Part shown: one piece after another, positions 11,422 through 21,715 of the stretch
How positions within the stretch are numbered: position 1 is the first letter of the stretch
Layout of the letters: each line of letters starts with the position of its first letter
Origin: Pratylenchus scribneri
Lineage: Eukaryota; Nematoda; Chromadorea; Rhabditida; Pratylenchidae
Length of the DNA stretch: 64,000 bases
Assembly: GCA_030063045.1 (NCBI GenBank)
Contig: JAQSEB010000124.1
Location: forward strand, 806,001 to 870,000
Reading direction: 5' to 3'
Program-made: the position numbers and the translations under genes
The notes under the pieces: generated by a model
Told to the model about the DNA's origin: nothing
The model's input: the letters and a program-made list of their open reading frames with translations, nothing else
Database searches by the model: none

Positions 11422-13025
11422 CGATGATGATAGTGTGTTTCACCTCTCCACGGCCAATAAGTTCGATATTGGTAGGAATTGCCATGTTCATAGGGCCATC
11501 GACGCCAAACTGCACGAAATGTGTCCTAAGGGCATTTTATTAGCAAAATATAAAATAAACCAATGGTATTTAATTTGGCAAAAAAAACATTGAAAATGGC
11601 GAAAAGATTTTAGCGGTTTACTGAATTTACCTTAAACCCCCAAACCTTATATCCATATAGATCTCGCCGAGACGCATCGATTGATAATGATTGGAGTATT
11701 TTTAAAGAAATAATTTTAAATTAGTTTTGAACCAAATACCATGAGATGCTTTAAACGGTTTATACCTTTCAAATTTGACTAACAAATTATATATAAATCG
11801 GCGCATCTTGATGAGATCTATCGATTGGCTATACGGTTCGATGGTCTAGGACAATCATTATATCATTTAAAATTTTTTCGCCATTTTAAATACTTTTTCT
11901 CCGTTTTCAATGTTTTTTCAACATTGTAAATATTTCACAAAATAATAAACTGACCAAAAGGTAGGTATAATAATTGGCACTTGATGAATAATCACTGTGA
12001 ATTTAGGGCGGATTTAAGGAAAATAAAATTAATTATGAATTACCATGTTGGATAGAATGTGGGCACTCGGGTATAGTAAGGAGATTGGTAGAAATATCGA
12101 GTGTCCTCATGCGTAGAATAGACCTTTAAATAGGCAAATTTGAAAAAGAATTAATTATATTCAGAATATATGCCTAAAATTCAATCCTAGTTTATTTAGA
12201 AGCAAATTTATATATAGATTAAGCATTAAAGATTTTTATTAATATATTTGAAGCACAAAATATGACTTAAGAAACATAATTCAAATCCTAGTCCAATCCT
12301 ATAGATTAAATTTTTTGAAATTCTTAATGGGCAACAACAATCATTGTCTTTGTCAAAAATGCCTAGGGCCTTTCCTATCTGTCCTACTGTACCGCCACTT
12401 TTTCACTAATCGCCCTGAGTCCCCTGTCACCCTTGTCATCAAATATTGCCCCAATCTGTTTTTATACATGCTATTCCTCTCCCAATGCTCTTTGCTTTCA
12501 CATTATATTTTTTCACACAATTAATAAAAAATAATTTAAAGTGGAGTTCCCCTTATCCCCATCTCTCCATTAGGCCACTGGAGGTTTATTAGACTTCGTT
12601 ACAAACCAATTTACTAGATTAGGATTAATAATCATATTTATCACCTTTTTTGCATAAATTTGAAATTTTTATTAACTAATTTCTGAAATACAGATTTTGA
12701 CAAAAAAAAAAGAGATTTTTTTATAAAACCAAATTTATGACCCAAAATTAGGCAAAAAATCGACTAAAAACCAATTAATTCCAAATTTTAGCAAAAAAAT
12801 ATTTTCTACCGGAAAGAGTCGACTCGACCGATGCAATGGCCAATAATAGTAGGATTGACTTTTATGATAGGGATTGTAGGCCGTTCCCCATCTTTGTTTG
12901 AAATAATCACTGGCCGAGGTGTAGACGGAAATATCATTGACGGAATATGTTCGACTCAGCGGGGAATGCGAACTCCAGGCAATCATTGGCGATGAACTTG
13001 AACGATACAGGCGATGGCTGCTCAT
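11422..13025 (-). CDS. Tyr/Trp-rich nematode protein, function unknown
   Basis: Not recognised. ATG at 13025 opens MSSHRLYRSSSSPMIAW. Exon 1 continues through SRTYSVNDISVYTSASDYF and QSYYYWPLHRS to a donor near 12811. Exon 2 (about 12126-12048) encodes VYSTHEDTRYFYQSPYY, exon 3 (about 12004-11960) DYSSSANYYTYLL, and exon 4 (about 11526-11422) DTFRAVWRRWPYEHGN and RTYWPWRGETHYHH. Phases are consistent across all three junctions. The donor at 11421 implies at least one more codon or exon; short exons giving an early stop are possible near 11370. No signal peptide. Aromatic and basic residues alternate with a loose YxxP/W pattern, suggesting a structural or muscle/cuticle-associated protein, but this is only inference. 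Introns contain transposon-derived repeats. Confidence 0.6.
11576..11925. repeat. Inverted-repeat element, family M1, copy 1
   Basis: Intronic. Ends include GAAAATGGCGAAAAGATTTT and its inverted form TTTTTTCGCCATTTT. Inner parts carry GACGCATCGATTGATAAT-like words seen at 13.1-13.4, 20.1-20.5 and 40.9-41.2 kb. Confidence 0.6.
12345..12455. repeat. Dispersed repeat, inverted match to 22.57-22.70 kb
   Basis: Words such as AAATGCCTAGGGCCTTTCCT, CTGTCCTACTGTACC and CAAATATTGCCCC recur in reverse complement inside an intron of the Ste24-like gene. It lies in an intron here as well, and a short plus-strand open frame across it is therefore not a gene. Confidence 0.6.
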
Positions 13026-14214
13026 TTTTGGTCCAAGAATGCGGGGATGGATTAATCTATGTAAAATGTTAAGTTAAGAAAAAAAACGGAAGGCAATTTT
13101 TGTACCAAAATTTTATTTTTACCTCAAAATAGTTTTTGACTTCTAATAAATCAAAAACAAGTTTGTTTTAGACCCTACAAACTTTATATCAATTTTTGTA
13201 GATATCATCGAGATGTGTGTTTTGATGGACATATAAATTTCTTAATCGAAATTGAGCGAGTTAAACCGTTTAAATCATATTTCCAGTTTTTGGTTTTAAA
13301 CATTTTAATTTTGGGCCCAACCATGACAAAATATATACCAATCGATGCGTCTCGTTAAGATCTACAAATTGGTATAAAATTTGTAGGGGTCTAAAACCGG
13401 TGCCTGATTTATTAGAAGTCAAAAACTACTTTTGGGGTAAAAAGATATTTTCCATTAAAAACTGGCAAAATTCAATCCCTAATTTAAGTTTAAAGCAGGA
13501 ATTGGACCAAAGGAATGAAATGAATGCTTATTCCCTTTCCTTTGATTGAATATGAAGGAATTCCAATAGGATAAAGCATTTTTTCAACATCTGTTGTTTT
13601 TAAAGCAATCAATTTTCGGTTGGCGGAAGCAAATGGATCAAACAATTAATCGTTGCTATCATTTCATTTATCTTGGCAATTTTGATATCATCGATTTATG
13701 CAGATTATTAATGGAAAGAATTATAATTTTTCATTTCATTTCAAGTGAATTAAAAATCAATTAAATTATTTTTTAAATAATATTTTTAATTTTAATCCGA
13801 CTTAAAAATGGCCATTAATTTTGTCAGTATTTTTTGCCTTTCAATAACTTCTTATAAATATATGAAAATAAAATTCTAAAATATTCTTTCCAAATAAATT
13901 GAACCAAATTGAATTATATAAAATAAATAAGATAAATAGTTTTTTGAAAAAATTTTTTACCAAAAAAATCTTTTTGGTGGCATATAATAGTAGGCTTATT
14001 TAGGCATAATAATTACTTTTTTTGATGATTTGAATTTGACCATATTTTATGGCTTCGAATTTTATTTTTCAAATTAAATTAAATAGAAATAATAATAAAA
14101 TGGAAATTTATTAATTAATTTATTCAGAAATAAATTATAAATAAATTTCACATAAAATTCTCATTTTCTTTGAATATTCCAAAATTCATTTCGACCATCT
14201 CAATTCTCAATCCT
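13026..14214. other. Intergenic with one MITE
   Basis: Contains the M1 inverted-repeat element (13116-13444); the remainder is AT-rich and shows no gene. Confidence 0.55.
13116..13444. repeat. Inverted-repeat element, family M1, copy 2
   Basis: Arms of about 100 bp. The left arm starts TACCTCAAAATAGTTTTTGA and the right arm ends CAAAAACTACTTTTGGGGTA. The interior contains CAATCGATGCGTCTCG, the family hallmark. Confidence 0.8.
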
Positions 14215-15452
14215 TCACCCTTTTGTTGATTCGCACTTTTCATTCCCCTAAAAAGTGTTTTTTTGGATGGAAAAAGGAGGTTATCATTCTTACATGGTTT
14301 TCTGTTACCATCTCCAATGCATTTCCTTGGCCATCTTTTGCTTCTTCCTTCCCGTTTCCCAAAATAATTTTCAAGTCTTCATTTTCGCCAACCGATCCAT
14401 TCAAATAAACTTTCGTCTCAGATAAGCATTTCTGAGAAAAATAATTATTAATTTAAAATTTACGTATTTTTTCTGTCAAATTATTCCGAAAATATTTCGA
14501 AAAATTTTATAGGGCAATGAAAATTTAAATGAAAATATAAAATGAAAGCAAGATTATAGCCATATAATAAATTATTCTCACTTCAATTGGATTAACTTAA
14601 CCACAATTTTCCGCATAAAATCATTTTTTGCCAATGGCAACAATTAGTTCAATCTATCAAATTATATACCTATTTAGTCCAATAAATGAAAAATAGAAGT
14701 AGTCCAATCCGTATTAAGACATTTGCGGAGCCGTCACCAGGGGACGAAACTGTCTGGTGCCGATAGTGGTAAAGCTGTTGTGGAATTTTTTATAGCATTT
14801 TATTTGGCATAAAAATAGCTACAAAATGACATCAAAAGCATTGGCCAATATTGAATATTCACCGAGTTTTGGCCAAAAAACCATGGTTTAATTAAAATTA
14901 TGTTTCTGGCTGTTTTTTTGGCCATAACTCGGTGAATATTCAATATTGGCCAATGCTTTTGATGTCATTTTGTAGCTATTTTTATGCCAAATAAAATTCT
15001 ATAAAAAATTCCACAACAGCTTTACCACTATCGGCACTAGACAGTTTCGTCCGCAAGTGACGGGTTCGCAAATGTCGTAACTAGTAATACGATTAATTTT
15101 TTATGCAAGAAATAAAAATGAGAAAATTATCAAATTTTCATACCGGCACACCGCATGCATGCACAAAGTAGAGGTATGGTTCTGGTTTGGACCAGTTATC
15201 TCCACCGGATCCACTCACGCTGAATTGGCCCTGCACATCCGTTTGGCCTTCAGCCAATTTCTCACTCGAAAGCAGGTCTTCTTCATACAAAATCACCCCT
15301 TGGTTCGAGAATGGCCCAATGAAGCCCTTTTCGGAATCAAAGCATTTCACGTTGCCGGATGCAATGAAAATACGATTTTCTTGATGGGATGCCGGAATAA
15401 GGGAGATAAGGAGGAAGTGGGAAATGAAGAATGATGGATTGAAGAAGTTCAT
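14215..15452 (-). CDS. Transthyretin-like protein A (TTL)
   Basis: Nematode transthyretin-like family (PF01060 type), small secreted proteins. In plant parasites some members act as effectors. Exon 1 (15452-15144, 103 aa) has a signal peptide (MNFFNPSFFISHFLLISLIP) and the TTL core: SGNVKCFDSEKGFIGPF, the G-x-F strand and YLYFVHACGVP. Exon 2 (14431-14294, 46 aa) encodes KCLSETKVYLNGSVGEN and ends at VTENH. Exon 3 (14247-14215) encodes GNEKCESTKG and the stop. All introns are phase 0 and match those of the three paralogues to the right. Total about 159 aa. It is transcribed divergently from TTL B, 466 bp away. Intron 1 is enlarged by a MITE. Confidence 0.9.
14716..15078. repeat. Inverted-repeat element, family M2, copy 1
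   Basis: Fills most of intron 1 of TTL A. Arms of about 150 bp, with outer ends GACATTTGCGGAGCCGTCAC and (inverted) GACATTTGCGAACCCGTCAC. The loop is centred near 14890. A related element sits at 62.10-62.44 kb. Confidence 0.85.
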
Positions 15453-15627
15453 TCCGAATTTTGAGCGTTTTTTATTATACTTAAAAATTTTCTTATTTAT
15501 TCTGATTATTCACATTAAGGAGAATTAAATTTGAAAAATAGGGAAATTTAGAGTTGAAATGTTGAGGTGGAATTTAAATTGTTTTAAATTAAATGGAACA
15601 TTTATGATTTTTTAAATGTATTTTTAA

Positions 15628-15712
15628 TTTATACAAATAATCCATTAAAAGATGTGATGTTGGCATTAAAGCCCTAAAACGGAATATAAATTTTGTTTAA
15701 ATAAAATAAATT
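15628..15712 (+). promoter_or_regulatory. Conserved upstream block of TTL genes (copy B)
   Basis: A block containing AATCCATTA, AAGATGTGATGTTGGCATTA and AAGCCCTAAAA lies 200-290 bp before TTL B. It recurs 280-370 bp before TTL C (17455-17540) and before TTL D (19310-19395). Conservation could reflect a shared promoter or simply the duplication. Confidence 0.45.
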
Positions 15713-15918
15713 CATCAAAATTTTTTTATCAAATTTTTTTTGTATAACTGAAATATTCTTCCAAAATAAAAATTTTATTTGACCTTAATTTACTTCTGAA
15801 ATTTTGGCAATTTAAATATTTTTAAGCTCCGATTTTCATGAGTTTAGTAAATTTTTTGTATGATAATGTTTTGAATAAGCCGAATAAAATGCTAATATTT
15901 AGAACATTCAAAATTAAA

Positions 15919-16859
15919 ATGGAATTCTTTAATCCAGCATTCTTCATTTCCCTCTTCCTCATTTCTCTTATTATTCCGGCATCCCGTCCAGTAGAGTGGC
16001 GATCAGGTCTGATCAAAAATGTGGCAAAAAATGTGGAATTTTTAAAAGCTTAATTTTGTATATTTTTCCATTTTTTTTCTTGAGCAATTCGAAATTTCAA
16101 ACAGCGAAACATTTCAGCCGAAAATGATCCCTCGTAGAGAAAATTAGTCCAAATTGCCAAAATCTCAAAAATGTGGCAAAATGTTGGGAAAGATAAAAAT
16201 GTGATAAAATGTGGACCAATTTAATGGTAAAATCGCCAACTTGATTCCCCCGTTAAGGAAAGCGTAATTACATTGCATCCGGCAATGTAAAATGCTTTGA
16301 TTCCGAAACGAACAACACTGTGCCATTCGCCAATGAAGGGGTGGTTTTGTATGAAGAAGACCAATATTCGACTCGGAAATTGAATGAAGGGCAGACGGAT
16401 GGGAATGGCCAATTCAGCGTGAGTGGAACGGGAGGAGAGAGCATAATCGAAACATGGCCATACCTCTACTTTGTACATTCTTGCGGTGTGCCGGTAAAAA
16501 TTTGAGAATTTAGCAAATTTTTCTCATAAAATTTAAATATTTTCGAAATATTTTCGTAATAATTTGACAGAGAAGTTCGCAAATTTTAAATTAATAATTA
16601 TTCTAATTAATTTTATATTCCTTATTAGAAATGCTTATCTGTGACGAAAGTTTATTTTGGGTCGATTTCGGTTAACGAAAGTAAGGATCTGAAAATTATT
16701 TTGGGAACTGGAAAAGAGGAAGCAAAGGATGGCCAAGGAAAAGCATTGAAAATGGAAACAATCAACAAAGTGAGAAAATCTTTTTCTCCTTCAAAAAACA
16801 CTTTTTAGGGCAATGAAAAGTGCGAATCAACAAATGTGGATGATGGTCGAATTGGATGA
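15919..16859 (+). CDS. Transthyretin-like protein B (exon 1 interrupted)
   Basis: Paralogue of TTL A. ATG at 15919 starts a signal peptide (MEFFNPAFFISLFLISLIIP). After PAS (about 15984) the sequence is interrupted by about 260 bp. The TTL core resumes near 16253 with RNYIASGNVKCFDSE, DGNGQFSVSGTGGE and YLYFVHSCGVPV. Exon 2 (about 16630-16770) encodes KCLSVTKVYFGSISVNES and KDLKIILGTGKEEAKD; exon 3 encodes GNEKCESTN and ends at 16857-16859. None of the other three TTL genes has a break at this point. A GTCCAG donor with the AG at 16250 would keep the frame but drop two residues; the stronger-looking GTAGAG donor shifts it. The gene may be functional with a new intron, or a recent pseudogene. 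Confidence 0.7.
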
Positions 16860-17825
16860 AAGGAATATTCAAAAGAATGGCATTTCAATGTGAAATGTAG
16901 TATTTATATACATAATTTGTTGCAGTGCTGAATAAATTAATTTAAAATTTTCTGTTTATTATTATTATTTTTTGGCACAAAACATATCAATTTAGGTACA
17001 CAAAAAATAAAAATCGAAGCCAGAAAATATAGTCAAATCATCAATCAAAGCAATTATTATGCCCAAAATTATAATAATAAGCCTACAAAAGCCTAAATTG
17101 CAAATTTATTATGTGCTATCAAACAATTTTTGGTAAAAATTTTTCAAAAAAATTTATCTTTCCTTTTGCCTTCTCTCTCATTTAATTTTAAGACTAAAAT
17201 AAAAAATAATATTATTTAATTTTAAAATAATTTTTTTCAATCAACTTAATTTGTCCAACAATTTTATCAGCAATTTACATTTTTTTTTCTATTAATATCA
17301 TAAAATTATAAACATTTTTTCCTTCTAATTTCAAATATAAAATTTATCAAGCAGAATTAAATTTGAAAAAAAATTAGATTTGTGGTGCTGAGATGGAATT
17401 TAAATTGAATAAAATTAAATGTGGCATATTTATGATTTTTTAATATATTTTTTTTAATTTATACAATAAAAAATCCATTAGAAGATGGGATGTTGGCATT
17501 AAAGGTCCTAAAAAAGGAATGAAATTTAGTTTAAATAAAAAATATTCCTCAAAATTTTTATGACATTTTATTCGCTAATATAATTGAAAAATCTTCTAAA
17601 ATGAAATTTTATTCGTCCAATTTATCGTAAAAATTACAGCCAAATATTTATGCTTGAGGCCATATTTTTTTTGACATTTTTAACAAATTTAGAAATTTTT
17701 ATATCCGATAAATTCCAAAAATAATAGCTCCGATATTTCATGGATTTTTAAGGATTCTTTTTTTTTTCTAAATAAGCAAAATAAATTCCAACATTTTTAA
17801 AAAAATAAAAACAATCAAATTTTCA
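16860..17825. other. Intergenic between TTL B and C
   Basis: AT-rich. Its first half resembles 18731-19100 (3' flank of TTL C), and its second half resembles the upstream regions of TTL B and D, marking a duplication unit of about 1.9 kb. No gene seen. Confidence 0.6.
17455..17540 (+). promoter_or_regulatory. Conserved upstream block of TTL genes (copy C)
   Basis: Contains AATCCATTAGAAGATGGGAT, GTTGGCATTAAAG and CCTAAAAAAGGAAT, matching the blocks before TTL B and TTL D in order and spacing. Confidence 0.45.
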
Positions 17826-18730
17826 ATGAACTTCTTCAATCCATCCTTCCTAATTTCCCTCATCCTTATTTCCCTCATTATTCCGGCATCCCATCAAGAA
17901 GATCGTAATTTCGATGTATCCGGCACTGTAAAATGTTTTGACAGCGAATCACGAAACGTTGTACCATTCGCAAACAAAAAGGTGGCTTTATATGAAGAAG
18001 AAAATGTTTCGGATTTGGAAATGGGAAAGGCACAAACGGATGGAAATGGCCAATTCAGCGTGACCGGATCGGGAGGTGACACTTTTTCCCAGCCCGACCC
18101 ATACCTTTATTTTGTACATGAATGCGGCATACCGGTAAGAAAATTGGCAAAGTCTAACAATCAAATGTTTAAAATTTGATAAATCAAAATTAATTAATTT
18201 AAGAAAATATTGCTTTTGAATGTTAGATTTATTGAGAAAAATTGGGAACAATCCAATTGAAACGAAATTTATTTATGATTGATGAGGCCAACTTCAATCG
18301 AGGCAACTGAAATAATTGGGTCTAAAATTTCATTTTTTATTCTTTTTAAACTTTTCATTTAGCTTATTCACAAATAAATTTTCTAACTAAATTTGGTTGA
18401 TTTAAAAAAGGTTCATACCCATTCTCGAAAATATTTTCAAAATAATCTCAAATGAACAAATGAATAATTAATTATTCTTAAATTTAGAAATGTGACTCTG
18501 AAACATATGTATATTTGGATGGATCCGGTGGCGAACATAAAGACCTGAAAATTATTTTGGGAAATGGGGAGGAGGAGGCAAAAGATGGCCAAGGAAATGC
18601 ATTAAAGATTAAAACATATAACCATGTAAGAATAGGAATGATAATTTTCTCCCCCAAAAAAACTTTTTAGGGAAATGAAAAGTGCGGCGATTTAACAAAA
18701 AAAGGGGTGAAGGTTGGATTTGGAGGATGA
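17826..18730 (+). CDS. Transthyretin-like protein C
   Basis: TTL family secreted protein. ATG at 17826; signal peptide MNFFNPSFLISLILISLIIP; cleavage is likely near PASHQ. The core has SGTVKCFDSESRNVVPF, DGNGQFSVTGSGGD and YLYFVHECGIPV. The exon 1 donor follows GIP at about 18135. Exon 2 (about 18489-18626) begins KCDSETYVYLDGSGGEH; exon 3 encodes GNEKCGDLTKKGVKVGFGG, longer than in A and D, and stops at 18728-18730. About 165 aa. The 95 bp before exon 1 are nearly identical to those before TTL D, so C and D are the youngest pair. Confidence 0.9.
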
Positions 18731-19676
18731 AATTGAAATTGGAAATTAAAGAGAATGGCAATTTCTATTGTGAAATTTATTTGATTTGTTGCTGAATAAA
18801 TGAATTTAAAATTTTCTTTTTATTATTATTTTTGGCACAAAAAATATCTCTTTAGTTAAGTATAAAAAATAAAATTCGATGGCACAAAATATAGACAAAT
18901 CATCAACATAAGTAATTATTATGACTGATTATAATAATATTAAATCTACAAAGGCTTAAATTAAAAATTTATTATCAAAAAGATTGTTGGTAAAAATGTT
19001 ATCAAAAAAATATTTTCCTTTTTTAAGTTTTAATTTTAATTTTAAGATCATTTTGTTATTTTAAACCATAACATTAGAATAAAATAATAAATCTATGATT
19101 TGATTTTTGAAATTTTTCATTCTACTTTCCAACAATTTTATAATAAATTTACATTTTTTGCCCCCAATATTTATTTATTATTAATTTAAAATTATTCCAA
19201 ATATAAAATTGATATAAATTTGAAAAAGGAGATTTAAATTATGGCGGTGGAATTTATAAATTGAATTAAATTAAATGGCACATTTGATTTTTAATGCATT
19301 TTTAATTTAAACAATAAAAAATCCATTAATGGATATGGGATGGGAGAAGAGGTTCGTATTAAAGCCCTAAAAAGGAATAATAATTTTGTTTAAAATTATT
19401 CATCATCATCAAAAAAATTTTTTATAACATTTTATTCGCTAATATGATTGAATCTTCTAAAATAAAAATTTATTTGGCCAATTTACCATAAAAATGATAC
19501 GGCCATAATATATTTTTTTTAACATTTTTGACAAATTTAAATAGAAATTTTTATATCCGATAAATTCCAAAAATAATAGCTCCGATATTTCATGGATTTT
19601 TAAGGATTCTTTTTTTTTTCTAAATAAGCAAAATAAATTCCAACATTTTAGAACATTCAAAACAATCAAATTTTCA
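18731..19676. other. Intergenic between TTL C and D
   Basis: AT-rich 3' flank and promoter of the tandem TTL unit. The segment 19552-19650 is almost identical to 17697-17800. No separate gene seen. Confidence 0.6.
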
Positions 19677-20884
19677 ATGAACTTCTTCAATCCATACTTC
19701 CTATTTTCCCTTTTCCTTATTTCGCTTATTATTCCTTCATCCCATCAAGAAAGGCGTACTTTCGTTGTATCCGGCACTGTAAAATGCTTTGATTCCGAAT
19801 CGCGAAATGTTGTGCCATTCGCCAACTCCAAAGTGGTTTTATATGAAGATGAGAATTTTTCGGATGATGTAATGGGAAAGGCACAAACTGATGGGAATGG
19901 CCAATTCAGCATTACCGCATCCGGAGGCGACTATCTTTCCCAACCCGACCCATATCTCTATTTTGTGCATGCATGCGGCATACCGGTAAAAATTTGAAAA
20001 TTTAGTCTACTAAATTTTTTTCCCATTTAATATCATGTCTAGATGTTTAATAGATTTGTCTCTATTTTTTTAGTTGATTGGAGTTAAACAAAATTCTCTA
20101 CCAATACCAATGTCATTCCTTTTTAAAGGAAAATATTTTTTTTGCAGAAAAAACAGTTTTTTCCTTCTAATAAATCGAAACCTTTTTTATACCCAAAAAT
20201 TGTATACCATTTTGTAGATCTCATTGAGAACGCATCGATTGATATATAATTTGTCATGGTTGGTCCAAAATTAAAAAGTTTAAAACCAAAAACTGGAAAA
20301 ATGGTTTAAACGGTTTAATACCCTTTAATTTTGGGCCAAACTATGGCAAATTATAATCAATCGATGCGTCTCGATGATATCTACAAAATGGTATAAGGTT
20401 TATGGGGTCTAAAACCGGTTACTGATTTATTAGAAGTCAAAAGCTGTTTTTTCTGCAAAAAAAAATAAAAAAATACTTTTTATTCTGCAAAAAATAGTAA
20501 CCCTTTTTAATTGGCAATCACTGTAAAAATATGTCTAATTAAATTACATATTTATTATTTATTACCCAAACTGAATCCCGTATAAATTGTAATAAAATAT
20601 TTGGAAATTATTTCAAAAAAAATTTACAAATTATTTTAATTTAATAATTATTCTAAATTAATTATTGTCAGAAATGTGAATCTTCGACGTATGTGTATTT
20701 GGATGGATCAAGTGGCGAACATAAGGATCTGAAAATTGTTTTGGGAAATGGGAACGAAGAAGCAGAAGATGGCCAAGGAAATGTATTGAAGATGGAAACA
20801 GAAAACCATGTAAGAATGATAACTTTTTCCATCCAAAAAAACACTTTTTAGGGGAATGAAAAGTGCGAATCAACAAAAGGGTGA
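19677..20884 (+). CDS. Transthyretin-like protein D
   Basis: TTL family secreted protein. ATG at 19677 with signal peptide MNFFNPYFLFSLFLISLIIP. Core motifs SGTVKCFDSESRNVVPF, DGNGQFSITASGGD and YLYFVHACGIPV. Exon 1 ends at about 19986. Exon 2 (about 20672-20809) begins KCESSTYVYLDGSSGEH; exon 3 encodes GNEKCESTKG, identical to TTL A, with stop at 20882-20884. Intron 1 is about 690 bp because an M1 inverted-repeat element sits in it. An AATAAA-containing 3' flank follows near 20975. Confidence 0.9.
20135..20468. repeat. Inverted-repeat element, family M1, copy 3
   Basis: In intron 1 of TTL D. Outer ends TTTTTTTTGCAGAAAAAACA and its inverted form; the interior has CAATCGATGCGTCTCGATGA. Same family as 13.1-13.4 kb. 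Confidence 0.8.
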
Positions 20885-21710
20885 GATTGAGAATTGAGAT
20901 GGTCGAAATGAAATTTGGAATAATCAACGAGAATGATAATTTTATATGTGAAAATTTATTTATAATTTGTTGCTGAATAAATTAATTAATAAATTTGCAT
21001 TTTATTATTATTTTTTGACAAAAAGTTTCAATTTAATATAAAAATAAAAAATAAAGATATAGGTATAATATAAAGTATTCAACAATTTAAATAATTAGCA
21101 TTTTTTTTAAATAATTAGCATTTTTTTAAATAATTAGCATTTTTTCAAAACGAATTCTTCTAAAAACTAGGAAACATTTTGTCTCTGGCCATATGGCCAA
21201 TGCTGTATGCTACAAGGAAGAACAAAATTTAGCCTTAAGGCTGACAACTCTGCCGTTGAAAACCTAAATCCCATTTGGTGAGATGGAAAGAAAGAAGGCA
21301 GCTTTATACATATAATGGTGGGAATATATAGGCAGAGAAAAAGCGGCTTCATTTATCCATCCGCTTAACATTTCTGAGGCTATTCTATTGGGCCACATGC
21401 CAGTTGCTGCTAGTGCCTGGGGGAAAATCGATGCCATTGGCAACATTTGAAGCTGTGCTAAATTTTTCAGATTTCCGCAAAAAGTATATTATATATTTGA
21501 AAAAAGCATTTTTATCTACATTATTAAATATTTATTATTTTCAATCCCTGGGCAAAAATTCTATCCACATTTCGCTCTGTCCCCACTCCCATAACCATTA
21601 AAACCACCGTCCTGCAATTTCAAATCCACCCTTGATGACCCAATCATCTTCTAATTCTAAATGATATATTTAGGAAAAAAATATTAAATTAAATGAATTT
21701 TTCAGATAAT
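20885..21710. other. Intergenic between TTL D and the Ste24-like gene
   Basis: Contains three tandem copies of AAATAATTAGCATTTTTTT (about 21088-21145). The stretch 21170-21460 is less AT-rich, but neither strand gives a convincing exon chain. Confidence 0.55.
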
Positions 21711-21715
21711 ATGGA
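21704..21715 (+). promoter_or_regulatory. Likely trans-splice or 5' UTR acceptor before ATG
   Basis: The sequence TTTTTCAGATAATATG places an excellent nematode 3' splice site 5 nt before the start codon at 21711, with no upstream exon apparent. This is typical of a spliced-leader acceptor, though a cis-spliced 5' UTR exon is also possible. Confidence 0.4.

Noticed and set aside
12315..12524. Plus-strand 69-residue open frame
   Set aside because: Falls in an intron of the minus-strand gene and on a dispersed repeat also present at 22.6 kb.
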